DNA of 45,280 bases, from contig JABSSD010000091.1 of assembly GCA_013214575.1 (NCBI GenBank), positions 1 through 45,280 on the forward strand, given 5' to 3'. Origin of the DNA: Paracoccaceae bacterium. Lineage in GTDB: Bacteria > Pseudomonadota > Alphaproteobacteria > Rhodobacterales > Rhodobacteraceae. Both the position numbers and the translations under genes were made by a program. Position 1 is the first letter of the stretch; each line of letters opens with the position of its first letter. Of the stretch, positions 7,571 to 16,548 are shown piece by piece. A model generated the notes under the pieces. The model saw nothing but the letters and a program-made list of their open reading frames with translations, searched no databases and was not told the DNA's origin.

Positions 7571-8329
7571 TTAAAGACCCGACACCAAATGGCCGCCGTC
7601 AATTTCAATTGTTGCCCCGGTCATGAATCGCGACGCCTGTGAGGCCAGCAACAATACCGGTCCGTCCAGTTCGTCCAGTTGACCCAAACGTCGCATCGGC
7701 ACCCGACTGATCAGTGCCTGCCCGGCGTTGCTGGAAAAAAACTCCTGGTTGAGATCAGTCTCAAAATACCCCGGCGCCAGCGCGTTGACGCGGATATTGT
7801 GCCGCGCCCATTCCAGTGCCAGTTGCCGAGTCATCTGTACTACGCCGGCCTTGGATATCGCATATGGTGCAACGCCGCCGGCCACCCGCAGGCCCAGAAT
7901 CGAGGCGATGTTGATGATCGACCCGGCTCTCTCTTTGGCCATCATCCGCCGCGCCGCTTCGCAGGACACCAGCCAAACGCCGCGCAGGTTGGTGTCGATG
8001 GTGGTGTTCCATGTTTCCGGCGTAATCATTTCAGCGCGGCCACTGCCGGTGACACCAGCATTGTTGATCACCACATCCGCGCAGCCGAACCGTGCCTCGG
8101 CAACGTCGAATGCAGCCGCAACGCTGCTGTCCATAGTTACGTCCATCTGCGCGGCGACGGCGCTGATACCGTCCCGATCCAACTCTTTTACCAGCGCGTC
8201 AAGCAGGGGCTGCCGCCGTCCCGTCAGTGTGACCCGTGCGCCCTTTTCGCCGAAAAACCTGGCGAAATGCGCACCCAGCCCGCTGGTTGCACCGGTGATC
8301 AGAACGTGTTTGTTGCCGACGTCAAACAT
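7571..8329 (-). CDS. Short-chain dehydrogenase/reductase
   Basis: The 252-residue product is a classical SDR. The NAD(P)-binding motif is TGATSGLG, followed by NNAGVTGSG, a catalytic serine in INIASILG and YAISK with the catalytic tyrosine and lysine. The C-terminus ends in EIDGGHLVSGL, as usual. The upstream gene ends TGATGATG: the first ATG overlaps the stop, but GGAGG is seven bases before the second ATG (8329), which I prefer. Possible roles are oxidation of a sugar to its lactone, feeding the fuconolactonase-like enzyme next door, or oxidation of a hydroxyacyl-CoA intermediate. The sequence does not decide between these. Confidence 0.88.
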   Translation of the reverse strand: MFDVGNKHVLITGATSGLGAHFARFFGEKGARVTLTGRRQPLLDALVKELDRDGISAVAAQMDVTMDSSVAAAFDVAEARFGCADVVINNAGVTGSGRAEMITPETWNTTIDTNLRGVWLVSCEAARRMMAKERAGSIINIASILGLRVAGGVAPYAISKAGVVQMTRQLALEWARHNIRVNALAPGYFETDLNQEFFSSNAGQALISRVPMRRLGQLDELDGPVLLLASQASRFMTGATIEIDGGHLVSGL

Positions 8330-8331
8330 CA

Positions 8332-9165
8332 TCAAGCCTCCAGACGATAGAATTTGGTGGCGGTTCCGGACCAGATTGCCTGTTGTTCGACCGGGTTGAG
8401 CCCGGTTAGCAGAATTTCGGTGATCGCTACCCATTGTGCGTAAGTTCCGGCAATATTGAGCACCGGCCAGTCCGACCCCCACATCAGCCGGTCAGGGCCG
8501 AAGATATCCAGGAGGTGATCCACATAGGGGCGCAATTGATCGGCATCAGAATCGGGGCCTGCCTCGGTCAGCAGGCCAGACAGTTTGCAATGGACATTGC
8601 TCTGGCTAGCGACGTCGCGCATCTCAGCAGCCCAATCGTCAAATTTCCCGGCGGCGATCTGCGGTTTCATGCCATGATCGATCACCGTGCGCATGTCGGG
8701 GTGGCGGTTGAACAGCTTGCCAAACGTACCAGCGTGGCGGGCAAACCCCAGCGCTTCGAACACCAGATCAAAGTGCTGGATAGCCTCGAACGCCCATGTC
8801 AGATCGTCTCGCAGCACCCAGTTGTCCTGCGGGATTTCCTGCACCATCGGGCGCAAACCCAGAAACTTAGGATGATTGGCAAAACGGGCGATCTGCTCGC
8901 GTTGGTTCGGATCCTCGAAATCGACCCAGCCGATCACCCCGGCGATCCAGTCGGTCGCATCCGCCAACCCCAGAAGGTAATTAGTTTCCGCCAGAGTCCA
9001 GGCAGCCTGAACCAGGATGGTCTTGTCGACCCCCGCCGCCCGGCGCGCCGGATCAAGATGGCGCGGAAGATAATCGCGCGCCCAGGTCGCATGGTCGGCT
9101 CCAATCCAGTGGTAGTCCTGTCGTGAAATGGACCAGCAATGGTGATGTGCGTCGATCTTGTTCAT
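8332..9165 (-). CDS. Amidohydrolase_2 / L-fuconolactonase-like sugar lactone hydrolase
   Basis: The 277-residue protein is a TIM-barrel amidohydrolase of the L-fuconolactonase/L-rhamnono-lactonase group. It starts IDAHHHCW with the HxH metal site at residues 7-9, has VIDHGMKP in the middle and ends with MWGSDWPV, whose aspartate is the catalytic acid/base. Family members open 1,4- or 1,5-lactones of deoxy sugars, or 4-sulfomuconolactone-type lactones. It overlaps the following SDR gene by one base and lies 18 bases after the aldehyde dehydrogenase. Together with a UxaA dehydratase and a sugar ABC transporter it points to a sugar-lactone substrate. The exact lactone is not known. Confidence 0.85.
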   Translation of the reverse strand: MNKIDAHHHCWSISRQDYHWIGADHATWARDYLPRHLDPARRAAGVDKTILVQAAWTLAETNYLLGLADATDWIAGVIGWVDFEDPNQREQIARFANHPKFLGLRPMVQEIPQDNWVLRDDLTWAFEAIQHFDLVFEALGFARHAGTFGKLFNRHPDMRTVIDHGMKPQIAAGKFDDWAAEMRDVASQSNVHCKLSGLLTEAGPDSDADQLRPYVDHLLDIFGPDRLMWGSDWPVLNIAGTYAQWVAITEILLTGLNPVEQQAIWSGTATKFYRLEA

Positions 9166-9183
9166 AAGGTTTACCCGCCCTGA

Positions 9184-10632
9184 TCAGTGCCGCTGCATGT
9201 AGACGACATGGGTGTGCGTGAAATCGTAGATCCCGTGTTTCCCATCGGCGCCGCCAATGCCGGATTGGCGCACTCCGGCATGATGGCCCTGAAACGCTTC
9301 CATGTGTTCCCGGTTCACGTAAGTCTCACCAAAGCTGAGCTTGTCGCAGGCTTTCATCACCGTGTTCAGGTTCGTCGAAAAGATCGACGAGGTCAGGCCA
9401 AGGTCGCTGTCATTGGCCAGCGCGATAGCCTCGTCCAGATCCGCGATGCGGCGCACTGGCAGGACAGGGCCAAAAATCTCGTCGCGCATCACCGACATGT
9501 CATCTGTGCAATTGGCTAGTACTGTCGGCAGATAGTGATGTCCGGTGCCGTCGATCTCGTGGCCACCACAGAGCACTTCGGCGCCAGCGGCCTTTGCCTC
9601 CTCAACCATTCGCGAAACGCCGTCTACCCCGGCGCGGTTCACCATTGGCCCCATATCAAGCGCAACGCCCGCCTCGGCGCTGGCGATTGGGTCGCCAAAC
9701 TGAACCGCCTGCATCCGGTCTGTCAGCCGGTCTAAAAATGCCTCGGCAATACCGTCCTGCACATAAACCCGTTCAGCGCAGTTGCAGACTTGTCCCGTAT
9801 TGATTATCCGCGAGGCGACAACGGACTCGACGGCCACATCCAGATCGGCGTCATCCATAACGATCACTGGCGCGTTGCCGCCAAGTTCAAGATTGACCTT
9901 GGTGATGTTTGTCGCTGCATCGGCCATGATCTGCGCCCCAGTAGAAACCGAGCCAGTAACGCTGATCAGGCCAACGCCCTTGTGTCGCGACAGGGCGCTG
10001 CCAACAGTCGAACCGCGCCCGGCAACTAGCCCAAACACGCCCTTGGGCAGGCTGGTTTCATCTACCAGCCTGGCAAAGAGATAGGCGTTCAGCGGCGTTT
10101 CGCTGCTGGACTTGAACACAATCGTGTTGCCGGTCAGCAAAGCAGGTGCCATCTTCCGGGCGATCAGAAATAGCGGAAAGTTCCATGGCAGGATTCCAGC
10201 TACCACGCCAATCGGCTTACGGAACAGGAATATTTGTTCACCCGGCCGGTCGCTGGTGATTATCTCGCCCTCCAAACGGCGGGCCCATTCGGCGGTGTAT
10301 TCGAAATACTGCCAGGTAGACTCCACTTCACCGCGTGCCAGTTCCAGCGTCTTGCCCTGCTCGCGCGACAGGCAACGGGCAAATAGTTCTGACTGATCCC
10401 GCAGTCTGGCGGCAATCTCGCGCAGGTATTTGGCACGCTCGGGCGCGGTCTTTTCCGCCCAGCTGACCTGTGCCGCTTTGGCTGCCACGACGGCATCTTC
10501 CACATCACCGATCGATCCTTGGGGTACGGTGCCGATCACCTGTTCAGTAGCGGGGTTTTCCACGTCAAGTTGGCTGTCGGCGGTCCGAAATTCGCCGTTC
10601 ACATAGTTTTTTGCAGTCAGAAAATCAGTCAT
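9184..10632 (-). CDS. Aldehyde dehydrogenase, AldA (lactaldehyde dehydrogenase)-like
   Basis: The 482-residue NAD(P)-dependent enzyme has the general-base glutamate in LELGG (residue 249) and the nucleophilic cysteine in GQVCNCAER (residue 283). The tail NREHMEAFQGHHAG...GGADGKHGIYDFTHTHVVYMQ is very like E. coli AldA, which oxidises L-lactaldehyde from fucose/rhamnose breakdown and glycolaldehyde. Length and motifs are complete. It follows the large oxidoreductase by 12 bases. In this operon it could oxidise lactaldehyde released by an aldolase, but no aldolase is encoded nearby, so it may act on a sugar-derived semialdehyde. Aldehyde oxidation is near certain; the substrate is not. Confidence 0.93.
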   Translation of the reverse strand: MTDFLTAKNYVNGEFRTADSQLDVENPATEQVIGTVPQGSIGDVEDAVVAAKAAQVSWAEKTAPERAKYLREIAARLRDQSELFARCLSREQGKTLELARGEVESTWQYFEYTAEWARRLEGEIITSDRPGEQIFLFRKPIGVVAGILPWNFPLFLIARKMAPALLTGNTIVFKSSSETPLNAYLFARLVDETSLPKGVFGLVAGRGSTVGSALSRHKGVGLISVTGSVSTGAQIMADAATNITKVNLELGGNAPVIVMDDADLDVAVESVVASRIINTGQVCNCAERVYVQDGIAEAFLDRLTDRMQAVQFGDPIASAEAGVALDMGPMVNRAGVDGVSRMVEEAKAAGAEVLCGGHEIDGTGHHYLPTVLANCTDDMSVMRDEIFGPVLPVRRIADLDEAIALANDSDLGLTSSIFSTNLNTVMKACDKLSFGETYVNREHMEAFQGHHAGVRQSGIGGADGKHGIYDFTHTHVVYMQRH

Positions 10633-10644
10633 TGGATAGCTTTC

Positions 10645-13600
10645 TCAGGCCGCAGAGCGGTTGTTGGTGGACGCGTCGGCAAAGGCGTGCCGGGCAGCGA
10701 TCAGCGCAGTGTCGTATGTTTCAAACGCCTGCATCTTGACCGGACCAAAGCCGCGAATTTCCTGCGGCAGGGTGGCCAGGGCGATGGCGGCGGTCAGATT
10801 GGCAGCGGTCAGGTTGGAGGCAACTTCGGTCATTAGCACCTCGAACTCTGTCACCATTGCCCGTTCGCGTTTGCGTTCTTCGGTTTTGCCAAAAATGTCG
10901 AACTTGGTTCCACGCAGCACTTTGAGAGGTGCCAGCAATCGCATGGCGGGCAGGATCCAACGACCAAATTCTTGTTTTTCCGGGCGCCCGGTGTCTTTGT
11001 TAATGCGCGACAGCATCGGCGGTGCCAGATGGTATTTCAGCTGATACTCGCCTTCAAAAGTGCGGGCTATCTCAGCGGCAAACGTGCCGTCACAGTGCAG
11101 GCGGGCAACCTCGTATTCATCCTTATAGGCCATCAACCGATAGGCGGTCAGCGCCACGGTCTCGCTAAGAAGACCTGCCGCTCCTGCAAGGCGTGTTTCG
11201 CTGGTCCGGATGCGTTCGACCAAATCGACATAGCGCTTGGCATAGGCGGCATCCTGATAACGGCTCAAGATGGCGGCACGCCTTTGTATCTGTTGATCCA
11301 GGGACGGCGGAACCGGTTCGCTGCGCTGGCCATTAAGACCGGCCTCGGCCGAGACCTTGGCGGGATCAATCGCCTGAACTCGACCCCAGTCAAATGCTGA
11401 TTGGTTCATCGCAACAGCGGTGCCATTCAGGACAATGGCTTTGGATATGGCCTTTGCAGAAAGCGGGATATGGCCAGATTGATAGGCAAAACCGAGCAGA
11501 AACATGTTGGCGGCGATGGTATTGCCCATCAGCGCCGTGGCCAGCGCCGTGGCGTCGATCAGACTGCTGTTTTCGACCCCGGCCTGCGCCTGCAGAGTTT
11601 CCACCAAATTCGCCGTTGGCAGGCGAAAATCGCGGTTGTGTATAAAGGCCCCGGTCATGGTTTCATGCGTATTAGCGATAAAGATGGTATGGCCGTTGCG
11701 CAGGGTCTTGCTGACCGCCGGATCTGCCAACACCAGCGTGTCACAGGCCAGGATCAAATCAGCGCCGCCTGAGGACACCCGGATGGTGGAAATATCCGCC
11801 GGTCTGGCGGCAAATTTGATATGGCTGGCCACGGCGCCACCCTTTTGCGCCAACCCGGCCATGTCGATGATACCGCAACCTTTGCCCTCGAGATGCGCGG
11901 CCATTCCAAGGATCGCGCCAATGGTGACAACGCCGGTGCCGCCAATGCCGGTGATCACCATCGAATATGGCTTGGCCAGATCAGGGGTCTTGACCGGATT
12001 CGGCAGCGTACCTGCGTCGGGAGTCTTGGGTTTTGGCTTTCTCAGCTGGCCGCCCTCAACCGTAACAAAGCTGGGGCAAAAGCCCTTTAGGCAGGAGAAA
12101 TCCTTGTTGCAGGCGGATTGGTCGATCTGGCGCTTGCGGCCGTCCTCGGTCTCTTTCGGCAGGATCGCGACACAGTTGGACTGGATGCTGCAATCACCGC
12201 ATCCTTCGCAAATGTCGGAGTTGATGAACACCCGGCGTGCTGGGTCCGGGATAGACTTGCGCTTGCGGCGACGGCGTAATTCGGCAGCACAGGTCTGTTC
12301 ATAAATCAGCACCGTCACACCGGGGATCTCAGCTAACCGTTTTTGCACCGCGATTAGCTGATCGCGGTGCAGGATTTCGACGCCTGCTGGCGGCTTCAAT
12401 TCGCCAACATGGCGGGCCGGGTCATCCGTGACCAGCACTGTCTTTTTGGCCCCCGCCGCGATCACTTCGCGGGCGATGATGGCCGAGTTCAGATCACCTT
12501 CAAGCTGCTGGCCGCCAGTTAGCGCCACCGCGTCATTGTTAAGGATCTTGAAAGTAATGTTGGTATCGGTCTTGGCCGCAGCCCGTATCGCCATGATGCC
12601 GGAGTGGTTATAGGTGCCATCGCCGACATTCTGGAACATATGCGGGTTGGTCGAGAATTTTGATTCGCCGATCCAGTTGGCGCCCTCTCCTCCCATATGG
12701 GTATAGCCATCGACACCGCGGTTCATGAATTGCGACATCCAGTGGCATCCGATCCCGGCATAGCCACGCTTGCCCTCGGGCAGTTTGGTCGAGGTCGAAT
12801 GCGGGCAGCCGGCACAGAAGTAGGGCGTGCGGCGATCCTGGGTGATGTTCAGCACCGCGTCGCGAACCACGGCGATGCGGGCCATCGCGGTAGACAGGGT
12901 CTGCTCATTGGCCGGACACAATGCAGCCAGCCGCCGGGCCAGAATGTCGGCGATCATCACCGGCTCAAGCGCCCCTTCGGATGGAAACAGAACATTGTCC
13001 TCCTCGTCGTGCTTGCCAACCACAACGGGGCGGGTGGGTTCATTGAACAACACACTGCGCAGCTGATCCTCGATCAGGCCGCGTTTTTCCTCGATGACGA
13101 TGATCTGCTCTAGTCCGGCCGCAAAATCTCGAACGCCGGTAGGCTCCAGCGGCCAGGGCATGGCCACCTTGAATAGCGTTAGCCCGAGCTTTGTTGCGAT
13201 CTGTTCATCAACCCCTAGCTCCGCCAATGCCTGAACCGTGTCGGAATAGGACTTGCCCGTGGTAACAATGCCGATACGGCTGTCGTCAGACTTTGGCAAC
13301 GTGGTCCGGTTCAGCCCGTTTGCGCGGGTATACTCCAGCACCGCGCGGATCTTGTGTTGGTGCAGGCGTGCCTCTTGCTCTTGAGGCGTGTCGACCCGGC
13401 GGATCGATAATCCGCCTTGGGGCATGTTGTCCAGTTCTGGCAAGATGATCGGCACGGCATCGGTGTCAACATTGACAGAAGCGGTGGATTCAACATTATC
13501 CTTGACGCATTTCAGAGCCGTCCAAACGCCCGCAAAGCGCGACAGGGCCCAGCCATGCAGGCCATAATCGAACAATTCCTGAATATTGGCCGGGTTCAGC

Positions 13601-14124
13601 ACCGGTATCATTGCATCAACAAAGGCAAATTCGCTTTGATGCGAAGTGGTCGAGGATTCACAGGTGTGGTCGTCGCCAAACACCGCCAGCACGCCGCCAA
13701 ATGGCGAAGTACCGGATAAGTTGGCGTGGCGAAAAGCATCGCCGGTCCGGTCGACGCCTGGCCCCTTGCCATACCACAGGCCAAAAACTCCGTCATACTT
13801 GCCATCGCCGCGTAGTTCGGCCTGCTGCGTGCCCCAGAGCGCGGTGGCAGCCAGATCCTCGTTCAGACCCGGTTCATAAACCACTCCCGCCGATTCAAGG
13901 ACGTTCTTAGCCAGACCAAATTGCGCATCTACTGCCCCCAGCGGCGAGCCGCGATAACCAGTAACATAACCCGCAGTGTCTTTGCCCCGAGTCTCGTCCA
14001 GCGCCGATTGCGCTAGACATAGCCGGACCAGCACCTGTGTGCCGGTGGCATAAACATTCGCTTTGTCCAGATCATATTTATCCGACAGGCTGACGTCACG
14101 CAGGGTTGTATCCATATGGCTCAT
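10645..14124 (-). CDS. Fused 2-oxoacid (indolepyruvate-type) ferredoxin oxidoreductase
   Basis: The 1159-residue single-chain enzyme resembles the fused indolepyruvate ferredoxin oxidoreductases of Proteobacteria. Order: an N-terminal pyrimidine-binding and transketolase-like region, a thiamine-diphosphate domain with CAGCPHSTST (about 438-447), and a ferredoxin-like segment with ICEGCGDCSIQSNC near 640 and CNKDFSCLKGFC near 675. The gamma domain has VITGIGGTGVVTIG (about 720) and a family-specific C-terminal region completes it. Such enzymes convert a 2-oxoacid plus CoA to acyl-CoA, CO2 and reduced ferredoxin. It is the first gene of the operon, with AGGAG before ATG 14124 and a palindromic site further upstream. 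In this context it could decarboxylate a 2-keto-3-deoxy sugar acid; aromatic 2-oxoacids are the classical alternative. Confidence 0.9.
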   Translation of the reverse strand: MSHMDTTLRDVSLSDKYDLDKANVYATGTQVLVRLCLAQSALDETRGKDTAGYVTGYRGSPLGAVDAQFGLAKNVLESAGVVYEPGLNEDLAATALWGTQQAELRGDGKYDGVFGLWYGKGPGVDRTGDAFRHANLSGTSPFGGVLAVFGDDHTCESSTTSHQSEFAFVDAMIPVLNPANIQELFDYGLHGWALSRFAGVWTALKCVKDNVESTASVNVDTDAVPIILPELDNMPQGGLSIRRVDTPQEQEARLHQHKIRAVLEYTRANGLNRTTLPKSDDSRIGIVTTGKSYSDTVQALAELGVDEQIATKLGLTLFKVAMPWPLEPTGVRDFAAGLEQIIVIEEKRGLIEDQLRSVLFNEPTRPVVVGKHDEEDNVLFPSEGALEPVMIADILARRLAALCPANEQTLSTAMARIAVVRDAVLNITQDRRTPYFCAGCPHSTSTKLPEGKRGYAGIGCHWMSQFMNRGVDGYTHMGGEGANWIGESKFSTNPHMFQNVGDGTYNHSGIMAIRAAAKTDTNITFKILNNDAVALTGGQQLEGDLNSAIIAREVIAAGAKKTVLVTDDPARHVGELKPPAGVEILHRDQLIAVQKRLAEIPGVTVLIYEQTCAAELRRRRKRKSIPDPARRVFINSDICEGCGDCSIQSNCVAILPKETEDGRKRQIDQSACNKDFSCLKGFCPSFVTVEGGQLRKPKPKTPDAGTLPNPVKTPDLAKPYSMVITGIGGTGVVTIGAILGMAAHLEGKGCGIIDMAGLAQKGGAVASHIKFAARPADISTIRVSSGGADLILACDTLVLADPAVSKTLRNGHTIFIANTHETMTGAFIHNRDFRLPTANLVETLQAQAGVENSSLIDATALATALMGNTIAANMFLLGFAYQSGHIPLSAKAISKAIVLNGTAVAMNQSAFDWGRVQAIDPAKVSAEAGLNGQRSEPVPPSLDQQIQRRAAILSRYQDAAYAKRYVDLVERIRTSETRLAGAAGLLSETVALTAYRLMAYKDEYEVARLHCDGTFAAEIARTFEGEYQLKYHLAPPMLSRINKDTGRPEKQEFGRWILPAMRLLAPLKVLRGTKFDIFGKTEERKRERAMVTEFEVLMTEVASNLTAANLTAAIALATLPQEIRGFGPVKMQAFETYDTALIAARHAFADASTNNRSAA

Positions 14125-14151
14125 TCGTATCTCCTGGTGATTTTTTTGGAA

Positions 14152-14163
14152 ATTGTATACGAT
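14152..14163. promoter_or_regulatory. Candidate GntR-type operator upstream of the catabolic operon
   Basis: ATTGTATACGAT is a near-perfect palindrome (five of six pairs) 28 bases before the first gene of the operon. Its core TTGTATAC matches the usual FCD-type GntR half-site layout. A sister site, ATTGTATGCAAT, lies before the transporter. It probably overlaps the operon promoter, in the AT-rich gap between the regulator and the oxidoreductase genes. Binding is inferred from symmetry and recurrence only. Confidence 0.5.
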
Positions 14164-14349
14164 TCTTTTAGAATGGCAAGCATCGCAAGCTCGAAAACTC
14201 AGAATTCAAAAATTCGAACAAAGCGATACATTTTACCTTATAAAAACAATGGGATACGAAAGATATGAAAATGACATGAGAATATACTTGGCAGTTTTCT
14301 GCGGAAGAAATTTCTGAATATGGACTGCCTGTCTACAAAAATTTTTACT

Positions 14350-15036
14350 TCAAGACAGGTTGGTGTTGAGAATTTTTTCGAGACCAAGCTTGAGGACTTC
14401 GATGGAATCCGCCTCGGTAAAAGTGAGATGTTCTATCAGGGTGGCTTTGGCGGCGGCGGCGTCTCGGCGCAGCATTGCGTCGGCAATTGTGGTGTGGTGT
14501 TTGAAGTTGGCCCCGGCTCGTACCGCGTGCTTGACCTCAATCCGCCTGACAAAGCGGATGCGCGCACTGATATTACTCAGCATGTCGACCAGGATAGGAT
14601 TGCCGGATGCCTCTGCGATCATCTCGTGAAAGCGCTCATCATGTCTTGCCATGGTTAGGGAATTGGTCTTGGGCGCTCGTTTTTCGACTCGCTTCCAGAA
14701 CGCGCTGATAGCACGCAGTGCCTGATCGTCGGCGCGCTTGACGGCAAGTTCAACAGCCACCAACTCCAACCCTAAGCGTGTTTCAGCCTGAAAAAACAAC
14801 TCATTAGCAGTTATTGTTCGGCAAAAAAATCCTCGGTTCTTCTGAAAAGTTATCAGTCCCTCTGTGACCAGGCGATTAAGGGCTTCTCGAACAGGTGTGC
14901 GACTTACGTTCATCTTTTCTGCCAGTTGAGACTCTTTGATTGTCTGCCCGGGGACGAAGTCATAATCGATCGCCATCTCGCGGATCTTTGAATAAACTTC
15001 CGCGCCGGAAATGCGCTTTGTGTTCTCTTGCGGCAT
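14350..15036 (-). CDS. GntR-family transcriptional regulator, FCD type
   Basis: The 228-residue protein has an N-terminal winged helix (VYSKIREMAIDYDFVPGQ, then SQLAEKMNVSRTPVREALNRL) and a C-terminal all-helical FCD ligand domain with metal-site histidines in ARHDERFHEMI and HHTTIADA. Two in-frame ATGs compete: ATG 15048 lies inside ATGGAGGAACCAATG, and its GGAGG is the ribosome site for ATG 15036, which I chose. It lies between the divergent transporter and the operon, transcribed with the operon but separated from it by 225 bases. It is the obvious candidate to repress both units until a sugar acid or related metabolite binds. Confidence 0.9.
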   Translation of the reverse strand: MPQENTKRISGAEVYSKIREMAIDYDFVPGQTIKESQLAEKMNVSRTPVREALNRLVTEGLITFQKNRGFFCRTITANELFFQAETRLGLELVAVELAVKRADDQALRAISAFWKRVEKRAPKTNSLTMARHDERFHEMIAEASGNPILVDMLSNISARIRFVRRIEVKHAVRAGANFKHHTTIADAMLRRDAAAAKATLIEHLTFTEADSIEVLKLGLEKILNTNLS

Positions 15037-15485
15037 TGGTTCCTCCATATTTTGCGTCCGTGCGCTCCCCGTTTTCGGGGCGGTTCAGGCTTAGGTTTCG
15101 GTTTCTCCATCTTTAGCATTACCGGTTCAGTGTGGAGACAGTCAATGTACAACATCACATTCTGAAATGCGGCATGCAATTTTGATAAATTCTTCCAAAT
15201 TACATGTGCTACAAATTTGTACTATTGGTATGAGAGCATCTAAAGTGTTGAAATAGAGCGTTAAAATATTCACCTCATAGCGAAAATCCTCCAACATATT
15301 TCATTGAACGTTGTGGATTGATTTTCAAGATATTGTATGCAATTCATAATTTAGATGCTGAGTCTGGATAGATTCGACTGACTTGTCTCAATGAAGAGGA
15401 AATTGGGCGATCGTCGCAAGAACTGGCGTCCGGATAGTAGAAACTAAGATTGCAGACAGGTTGTTCTGCGTAAGGGAGGACTATT
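15037..15485. other. Divergent regulatory region between regulator and transporter
   Basis: These 449 AT-rich bases hold no gene I can support. They should contain the promoters of the GntR gene (leftward) and the ABC transporter (rightward). Besides the operator-like site at 15332-15343 there are looser resemblances to its half-sites around 15145-15153 (TGTACAAC) and 15172-15181 (GCATGCAAT). GGGAGGAC before 15486 is the ribosome site of the binding-protein gene. Confidence 0.6.
15332..15343. promoter_or_regulatory. Candidate GntR-type operator upstream of the sugar transporter
   Basis: ATTGTATGCAAT is palindromic at five of six pairs and matches the site at 14152-14163 in 9 of 12 positions, giving the shared consensus ATTGTATACAAT. 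It lies about 140 bases before the substrate-binding-protein gene. The sharing of one motif by both divergent units suggests that the local GntR regulator controls import and catabolism together. Confidence 0.5.
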
Positions 15486-16475
15486 ATGAAGACTGTTTTG
15501 AAAGGAATCGTTGTTGCTGCAAGCTTGGCGATGACGGGCACGGTTGCATTGGCGGACGGTAAGTTTGCGGTGTCACTTGGCTGGCAGGAAAACGAGTCTG
15601 GCCAGCGCCAGACCGTGGGTTTCGAAGAAGCGTTTCTCGACAAGGGTGTTGACGCCGGTGATGTTCTCTATTCCAACGCCAATTATGATCCCAAGCTGCA
15701 AAGTGAGCAGATTGACGCGTTTATCAAAACCAACCCTAAGGCGCTGTTTGTAACGCCGTCAGATCCGGCGGGCATCACTCAGGCTGTACAACGGGCGATT
15801 GACGCGGGCATTCCGGTATTTGTCGCCGACGCGATTATTGCGGGTGTTCCAGCGGTCACTTCGATCACCTCGAACGACTTTGGTATGGGCGTCTATTCAA
15901 TGCGTTGGCTGATCGACAAAATCGGCGGCAAGGGCAAGATCGCAATGGTTGACTTACCCAATAACGAAGCCTGGGATCTTCGTGGCCAAGGCGCCCGTTA
16001 TGAGCTGAGCCAGCATCCCGAAGTCGAACTGGTGGCCAAGTGGTCTTATGACACAACCGGTGCCGTGTCACCGCGCCAGGCAATCGAAAACATGCTGACC
16101 GCTAACCCTGCGGGCAATCTTGACGGTATCTGGAACGCCTGGGACGGTGCTGCCATGGAAGGCGCGCTGGCCATCAAGGCAGCTGGTCGCGCTGGCGAGA
16201 TCACCACAACTGGTATCGACGGCGGTGAGTATTCCTTTTCGATCATGTCTTCGGGTGACGTGTTTGGCCTGACTATGGCTCAAAGCATCTACTATATGTC
16301 CTACAACAGCGTTCACTATGCGATGGAATATCTCGACGGAAATACCGTACCGCGATTCATCATAGCGCCGGTCTATGCGGTGACCCCAGAAGTTCTGGGC
16401 GAATCCCCGGCAGACGCTTTCAACTATGACATCCCCGGTGTCGCGAAGTCTTACGGTTGGAAGCCCGTTCTCTGA
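15486..16475 (+). CDS. Sugar ABC transporter, periplasmic substrate-binding protein
   Basis: The 329-residue precursor has a Sec signal peptide (MKTVLKGIVVAASLAMTG, cut near VALA-DGK) and then a type I periplasmic binding fold of the ribose/rhamnose/autoinducer-2 class (Peripla_BP_4). Visible segments include SLGWQENESGQRQ, DAFIKTNPKALFVTPSDPAG and TTTGIDGGEYSF. It would capture a sugar or sugar derivative and deliver it to the two permeases encoded downstream. GGGAGGAC precedes the ATG. A strong hairpin with a T run follows the stop, as is common where binding protein must be made in excess. The sugar is unknown; the neighbouring operon suggests a deoxy sugar, aldonate or lactone. Confidence 0.92.
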   Translation: MKTVLKGIVVAASLAMTGTVALADGKFAVSLGWQENESGQRQTVGFEEAFLDKGVDAGDVLYSNANYDPKLQSEQIDAFIKTNPKALFVTPSDPAGITQAVQRAIDAGIPVFVADAIIAGVPAVTSITSNDFGMGVYSMRWLIDKIGGKGKIAMVDLPNNEAWDLRGQGARYELSQHPEVELVAKWSYDTTGAVSPRQAIENMLTANPAGNLDGIWNAWDGAAMEGALAIKAAGRAGEITTTGIDGGEYSFSIMSSGDVFGLTMAQSIYYMSYNSVHYAMEYLDGNTVPRFIIAPVYAVTPEVLGESPADAFNYDIPGVAKSYGWKPVL

Positions 16476-16500
16476 CCAACCTGGCTTGGCCAAACATTAT

Positions 16501-16525
16501 GGGCGGCCTTGCGGCCGCCCTTTTT
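16501..16525 (+). terminator. Hairpin with T run between binding-protein and ATPase genes
   Basis: GGGCGGCC and GGCCGCCC form an 8-base-pair GC-only stem around a TTGC loop, followed at once by TTTTT. The form is that of an intrinsic terminator, yet it lies inside the operon between the first and second genes. It probably stops part of the transcripts and protects the 3' end of the binding-protein message, giving more binding protein than membrane components. Confidence 0.75.
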
Positions 16526-16548
16526 ACGAAAACCATCGGAGACCTGTC

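Noticed and set aside
7571-8482. Longer SDR with about 50 extra N-terminal residues
   Set aside because: The extra part lies inside the amidohydrolase gene and has no SDR sequence; GGAGG points to the ATG at 8329.
16426-16548. Upstream extension of the ABC ATPase
   Set aside because: It overlaps the end of the binding-protein gene and the T-run hairpin; the family sequence starts after GTG 16549.
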